NCBI RefSeq assembly: GCF_016820535.1
Contig: NZ_JADHDY010000010.1
Coordinates: forward strand, 96,031 to 160,030
DNA from: Sporosarcina beigongshangi
GTDB taxonomy: Bacteria; Actinomycetota; Actinomycetes; Actinomycetales; Micrococcaceae
Reading direction: 5' to 3'
DNA length: 64,000 bases
Shown: positions 60,432 to 64,000 of the stretch, one piece after another
How the letters are laid out: each line of letters begins with the position of its first letter
Numbering within the stretch: position 1 is the stretch's first letter
Translations under genes and position numbers: made by a program
Notes under the pieces: model-generated
Databases searched by the model: none
Told to the model about the DNA's origin: nothing
The model's input: only the letters and a program-made list of their open reading frames with translations

Positions 60432-60605
60432 TTGCGGACTGCACCACAGGCGTGATATTTTCTGCGTGGTCGTGACGTACTTGAGGGAGGTGAGACCCAT
60501 GTTTGGAGCATCAACAGTGGGCGCTCCCCCGCAGTCCACGAATGCGCGGCTGGCCTAGCCGTCACCGGGAGCGCCTGAAACGGCACATCGCGAAGGGCGA
60601 CTCCC
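60432..60605 (+). promoter_or_regulatory. promoter and structured leader of the patatin gene
   Basis: TTGCGG (60432-60437), a 17-base spacer and ATATTT (60455-60460) form a plausible promoter. The leader of about 140 bases contains a 19-codon frame and a nine-base perfect stem: GGCGCTCCC (60520-60528) inside the frame and GGGAGCGCC (60567-60575) after its stop. A smaller GGCT/AGCC stem overlaps the stop. The arrangement looks like translation-dependent attenuation. Confidence 0.45.
60499..60558 (+). CDS. 19-residue leader peptide
   Basis: ATG 60499 is preceded by a strong GAGGGAGGTGAG ribosome-binding region. The peptide is MFGASTVGAPPQSTNARLA and ends in TAG, 47 bases before the patatin gene. 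It has no run of a single amino acid that would name a regulator, but the two adjacent prolines in the middle might slow ribosomes. Too short for a family search. Confidence 0.4.
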   Translation: MFGASTVGAPPQSTNARLA

Positions 60606-61535
60606 ATGCATTCATCATTTTATCCAACACTTTCGGTTGACCCCGAGGCGGCATCGCGCCGGGCACTTGTGCTCGGCGGCGGTGGTGCCGCCGGCAACGC
60701 CTGGCTCATAGGCGTCATCGCCGGCCTTTCGGACGCCGGAGTGGACACAGCTGCGGCCGACCTCGTCGTCGGCACATCGGCGGGGGCGACGGCTGCGGCA
60801 CAGCTCACCGGTGCCAGCCCGCAACAGTTGTTTGCCGACATCCTTGCGGCGCCCGCGCTGCCCCGGCCGGTAGACGGCATGCCCGGCGCCGGACCAGGCG
60901 GCCGAGGTTCGGCGCTAGAGGCCATGCGCCGTACGGGCGACGTCATTGCCGCCTCAGCAGATCCGGTCGACATGCGCCGGCGCATGGGCGCATCCGCCCT
61001 CTCACTGGGCGCCTCGCACGATCGTGAGGCACAGGCCCGCTGGCGGGCGACCGTTGATTCGAGACTTCCAGGCACCACGTGGCCGCATTCATGGATGCTG
61101 TTGACGGCGGTCAACGCCCGCACCGGCGATCCCGTCCTGTTTGAGCGCACCAGCGGGGTGGCCCTGGCGGATGCCGTTGCGGCCAGCTGCGCCGGCAGCT
61201 TTGCCTACATTATTGACGGCGTGCCCTACATCGACGGCGGTTACCGGCGCAACAGCGAGAACGCCGACCTGGCAGCGGGATACGGCCGGGTTTTGGTGCT
61301 CTCGCCGTTGGGCGGGCGGACGCGCCACCCGGTGGAGTGGGGCATGCAGCTTGATGCCCAGATCGACGACCTCGCCGCCTCCGGGAGCAGGGTCGAATCA
61401 ATCCTCCCGGATGAAGGCTCCTTGGCGGCCTTCGGGACCAACATGATGGACCTGTCCACGCGCCCCGCCGCCGCACGTGCCGGATTCGAACAGGGCCGCG
61501 CCGCGGCCGTGCACCTGGCCGGGTTCTGGGGCTGA
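60606..61535 (+). CDS. patatin-like phospholipase
   Basis: A 309-residue lipid acyl hydrolase of the patatin family. The oxyanion loop is GGGGAAGNAW at residues 24-33, the nucleophile Ser58 in GTSAG and the partner Asp210 in DGGYRRNSENADL. The middle portion is a normal patatin fold with PHSWMLLTAVNARTGDPVLF. No signal peptide; soluble. Bacterial patatins cleave phospholipids and are sometimes effectors. A leader with hairpin lies directly upstream. No operon partner. Confidence 0.92.
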   Translation: MHSSFYPTLSVDPEAASRRALVLGGGGAAGNAWLIGVIAGLSDAGVDTAAADLVVGTSAGATAAAQLTGASPQQLFADILAAPALPRPVDGMPGAGPGGRGSALEAMRRTGDVIAASADPVDMRRRMGASALSLGASHDREAQARWRATVDSRLPGTTWPHSWMLLTAVNARTGDPVLFERTSGVALADAVAASCAGSFAYIIDGVPYIDGGYRRNSENADLAAGYGRVLVLSPLGGRTRHPVEWGMQLDAQIDDLAASGSRVESILPDEGSLAAFGTNMMDLSTRPAAARAGFEQGRAAAVHLAGFWG

Positions 61536-61578
61536 CGCCCCGGGTCCCGGATCAAGGTGCACGGCGCTGCCGCCTGCC

Positions 61579-62106
61579 CTACTTTCCTGACAGAGTCACC
61601 TTCATGACCTGGGTGGGGCCGGATCCGTCGAAGTCCATGACGCCTGTGGCGCCCAGGTACTTGCCGGTGCCGCCCGTGATGGCCAGCGTGAATGTCGGGT
61701 CCATGCTGACCAGTCCGGACAGCTGGATGGTGCCGCCGTCCAGGACCATGGTGCCGTTGGACTCGCTGAGCTTCTTCTCGTGGTCCACCACGACGGAACT
61801 GACATGGACCTGGCCCACCACCTTGCCGTCTTGGGACAGGTTCTGGGTGAAGGAGACCATGTCGCCGATGTCGGGACCGTCGGCACTCTTGCCGCCCAGG
61901 TCCACCATCGCCATGTTGCCGTCGATGTCGCTGGCATCGAAGGTGAGCGTGGTGGTCTTGTTCGACGCCGGCTGAACCACGGCGGTGCCGCCGATTCCAG
62001 CGGAGGCGGGGGACGTCGTCGAACATCCGGCGATGCCGCTTGCCAGCAGGGCGGCAATGCCCAGGGCTGCGGCGGACCTGGCTACGGGCTGCTTCATGGA
62101 AAACAT
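61579..62106 (-). CDS. allene-oxide-cyclase-barrel-like lipoprotein
   Basis: A 175-residue lipoprotein. The signal ends in the lipobox GIAGC with Cys28. The mature portion reads SKTTTLTFDASDIDG-type strands, VDLGGKSADGPDIGDMVSFT, QVHVSSVVVDHEKK and FTLAITGGTGKYLGATGVMD. The ITGGTGKYLGATG turn is a mark of allene-oxide-cyclase-like beta-barrels seen in plant dirigent/AOC proteins and bacterial relatives. Start at ATG 62106 with AAGGAG six bases before; ATG 62097 is possible. Ligand unknown; divergent from the kinase gene. Confidence 0.75.
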   Translation of the reverse strand: MFSMKQPVARSAAALGIAALLASGIAGCSTTSPASAGIGGTAVVQPASNKTTTLTFDASDIDGNMAMVDLGGKSADGPDIGDMVSFTQNLSQDGKVVGQVHVSSVVVDHEKKLSESNGTMVLDGGTIQLSGLVSMDPTFTLAITGGTGKYLGATGVMDFDGSGPTQVMKVTLSGK

Positions 62107-62281
62107 GGTGACTCCTTGGAGATCGATGCGGCGGAGACCTTCCACCTGCCATCAAAACTAGGATTTGTGTGCAGCAAAAGCGTCCACCTCCGGATGGCAC
62201 CTCCGCCCGCCGCATCCTCCCCGGGATGGTCAATCGCAGGATGGACGACAGGCCCGCCCCGGCAGGCCTACCATTGGGCTC

Positions 62282-63490
62282 ATGAAGTTCTTGGGCCGCC
62301 ACGGGCTCGATATTTTCCTTGTGGCGCTGGCTGCAGGCCAGGGCACCGCCATCCTGCTCACCGCGGGCAGTGCGCGATTCGCCGCGGCAGCCCTGGCGGT
62401 GGCGGCAGTGGCAGCCTTGTTGATGCGCCGGCTGAACCCCTTGGTGGCAAGCCTGGCCGCGCTGGCTGCCAACGGCGCCTGCCTCTCCCTCCTCGGAGAC
62501 GCCCCAACCTTGGTGTTCTTCGGCCTGCTGTCAACTTTCGTGATCATCGCTGCCATCAACACTGTCCGCAAGGCCGTGGTTTGCTGGTTGGCCGGCACCG
62601 TCCTCATTGCCCTTTCCGTCTGGGTCTCCGCCCCTCCTGCAGCAGCGGCGGATTTCGCCCTGACCCTGGGCCTGTGCACCGTCATGTGGGTCGCGGGGCT
62701 GCTGCTGAGCCGGCGCACCCGCCAGGCCGAGCTGATGGCCATGCGCCTCGAGCTTTCCGAGCTGGAACGCATGCGGGACCTGGGTGATGAGCGTGCCAGG
62801 ATCGCCCGCGAGCTGCACGACGTGGTCAGCCACGGCCTCACCGTGGTGGTCCTGCAGACTGTCGCCCCCCGCACCTTGCTTGCAGACCTTGCTCCCGGCG
62901 GGCCCGGGGAGATCGACAGACACCTGAATTGCGTGGAAGAAGCCGCACGGGACGCCCCCTCTGACATGCGCCGCATGCTGGGCCTGCTGGAAACCGGCGA
63001 CCGGCCGCGCACCGACGGCCCCGCCCCCGTCCCGCAGCTGAGTGACCTGGGCGAGCTCGCCAACCGTGCCCGCCAGGCCGGGGCAGATGTGGACGACTCC
63101 GGGGTGGATGCGCCCGCCGGCCTGCCCGCCACGCTGGAGCTCACGGCGTACCGGATAGTGCAGGAGGCGCTGACCAACGCCATCAAGTACGCGCCCGGCT
63201 CGCCGGTGGCGGTGCGGCTCGCCCGGCATGGGGCCAGCCTTCGCGTTGAGGTGACGGACGACGGCGGCCCTGCCTCCCCCGGCACCCCCACCCTGGGCGG
63301 GCGGGGACTTCTGGGCATGCGCGAGCGTGTGGCCGCTTATGGCGGGACGCTGGAGGCCGGGCGCCTGGCCGGCGGCGGGTTCCACGTGCTGGCCGTGCTG
63401 CCCCTCGGCGCGCAGGCGGGGAAGGCGCCGGCCGGGCACGCACAGCCGGCCAGCCCGCCGTCGGCCCTCCCGCCCGGGGGTGCCCGATGA
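62282..63490 (+). CDS. sensor histidine kinase, NarL-partner type
   Basis: A 402-residue membrane kinase. About five to six helices cover residues 8-165. The dimerisation/phosphoacceptor box ARELHDVVSHGLTVVVLQ has His179. The ATP-binding domain has the N-box EALTNAIKYAPG near residue 300, then VTDDGGP and GGRGLLGMRERVAAYGG. It is the class (HisKA_3) that pairs with NarL/FixJ regulators, and the regulator gene overlaps its end (ATGA). The signal sensed is unknown. A 30-residue Pro/Ala tail follows the catalytic domain. Confidence 0.92.
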   Translation: MKFLGRHGLDIFLVALAAGQGTAILLTAGSARFAAAALAVAAVAALLMRRLNPLVASLAALAANGACLSLLGDAPTLVFFGLLSTFVIIAAINTVRKAVVCWLAGTVLIALSVWVSAPPAAAADFALTLGLCTVMWVAGLLLSRRTRQAELMAMRLELSELERMRDLGDERARIARELHDVVSHGLTVVVLQTVAPRTLLADLAPGGPGEIDRHLNCVEEAARDAPSDMRRMLGLLETGDRPRTDGPAPVPQLSDLGELANRARQAGADVDDSGVDAPAGLPATLELTAYRIVQEALTNAIKYAPGSPVAVRLARHGASLRVEVTDDGGPASPGTPTLGGRGLLGMRERVAAYGGTLEAGRLAGGGFHVLAVLPLGAQAGKAPAGHAQPASPPSALPPGGAR

Positions 63491-63957
63491 TCAGCGTGCT
63501 GCTGGCTGACGACCAGGACCTGGTGCGCGAGGGTTTCCGGGCCATCATTGAGCGCGACGCGGGACTGCAGGTGGTTGCCGAGTCTGGCGACGGCGTGGCA
63601 GCTGTGGCCCTGAGCCGGTCCCTTCGGCCCGACGTGGTGCTCATGAACATCAGGATGCCGCTGCTGGACGGGCTCAGTGCCACCCGCCAGGTGCTGGCGC
63701 TGCCCGAGCCGCCCAAGGTCCTGGTGCTGACAACCTTTGACCGGAACGACTGGGTGTATGAGGCGCTGAAGGCAGGGGCCAGCGGCTTCCTGCTCAAGGA
63801 CGTGCGCAGCGGCCAGCTGACGGAAGCAATCCGGACTGTCCATGCCGGGGATGCGCTGCTGGCGCCGTCAATCACGCGGCGCCTCATCGAGGAGTTCGTG
63901 GCCCGTTCTCCGACGTTGCCGTTGCCCCGTTACCTTTTTAGTAGCCCCTCTAATTGA
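63487..63957 (+). pseudogene. response regulator, truncated, phosphoacceptor Asp replaced
   Basis: The 156-residue frame has a full receiver domain (ISVLLADDQDLVREGFRAII, then LTTFDRNDWVYEALKAGASG and LLKDVRS) but Asn54 in VVLMNIRMP where Asp is normal. After EEFVARSP near residue 142 the sequence turns into TLPLPRYLFSSPSN and stops, instead of the LTxRExEVL helix-turn-helix of NarL proteins. Sequence from about 63910 is AT-richer, as at an insertion-sequence end. The gene is overlapped by the kinase stop. DNA-binding output is lost in this window. Confidence 0.75.
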
Positions 63958-64000
63958 GTAAGAATTGGGGTTGTTGGCCTGTCGGTCCCGGCATGGTTCT
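63910..64000. mobile_element. possible insertion-sequence end at window edge
   Basis: The last 90 bases are clearly less GC-rich than the rest (CTTTTTAGTAG, CTAATTGAGTAAG) and interrupt the response-regulator gene. This could be the end of an insertion sequence or another foreign junction. No terminal repeat or transposase is visible, because the window stops. Confidence 0.4.

Noticed and set aside
1..64000. CRISPR arrays, rRNA and tRNA genes
   Set aside because: No regular direct repeats, rRNA-like stretches or recognisable tRNA cloverleaf were noticed on reading; a covariance-model scan was not possible.

Overview
The window is high-GC chromosomal DNA from an actinobacterium. GTG/TTG starts, ATGA/GTGA-coupled operons, a ChrB-type regulator, ROK and TetR regulators, an MmpS-like lipoprotein and the general protein style all fit Micrococcaceae (Arthrobacter sensu lato). 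The genus is inferred from protein style, not from a marker gene. No rRNA, tRNA or CRISPR array was recognised.

Layout. 1-1.8 kb: end of an ABC ATPase with two coupled ABC-2-type permeases. 2.0-13.7 kb: mixed housekeeping and accessory genes (a decayed DUF2127 gene, chrB with an MFS exporter, DUF427, a double-HD/LuxR protein, DsrE, YceI, a frameshifted HhH gene, a phosphotransferase, a YdjM-type membrane protein, trpF). 14.0-21.9 kb: a ROK regulator, a NitT/TauT-type ABC importer, a sulfatase and a secreted GH20 hexosaminidase, with a 32-bp near-perfect palindrome in front of the importer; this reads as a regulated sulfate-ester or sulfated amino-sugar scavenging locus. 22.2-28.1 kb: DHA2 exporter, two small membrane proteins, FMN reductase, tandem DedA proteins, a 2-hydroxyacid dehydrogenase.

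28.3-41.3 kb (minus strand): the most unusual part of the window, five tightly coupled genes for very large, apparently cytosolic proteins (281, 683, 1192, 1556 and 613 aa). Only a DUF6603-like region gives any family hint. A single good promoter with an overlapping inverted repeat lies upstream. 41.6-46.5 kb: phosphonate-type ABC importer (PhnD, PhnC, a fused PhnE-PhnE) plus an alcohol dehydrogenase, without any C-P-cleaving enzyme. 46.7-49.0 kb: TetR/DUF998 pair around a strong palindrome, DUF1905, DinB. 49.1-53.5 kb: a three-gene operon coding for a DUF2235 serine hydrolase, an HExxH metallopeptidase and a ComEC-like metallo-beta-lactamase-fold hydrolase. It resembles an effector or stress system and may be functionally related to the giant-protein operon.

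54.8-57.8 kb is a scar. The two ends of a LysP-like amino-acid permease gene flank remnants of a lactococcin-972-type ABC exporter, an unknown gene and a frameshifted serine recombinase. 58-62 kb: MmpS-like lipoprotein, old-yellow-enzyme oxidoreductase, DinB protein, a patatin preceded by a leader-peptide-like structure, and a barrel-type lipoprotein. 62.3 kb to the end: a two-component pair whose response regulator has Asn in place of the phosphoacceptor Asp and is cut off by AT-richer sequence close to the window edge.
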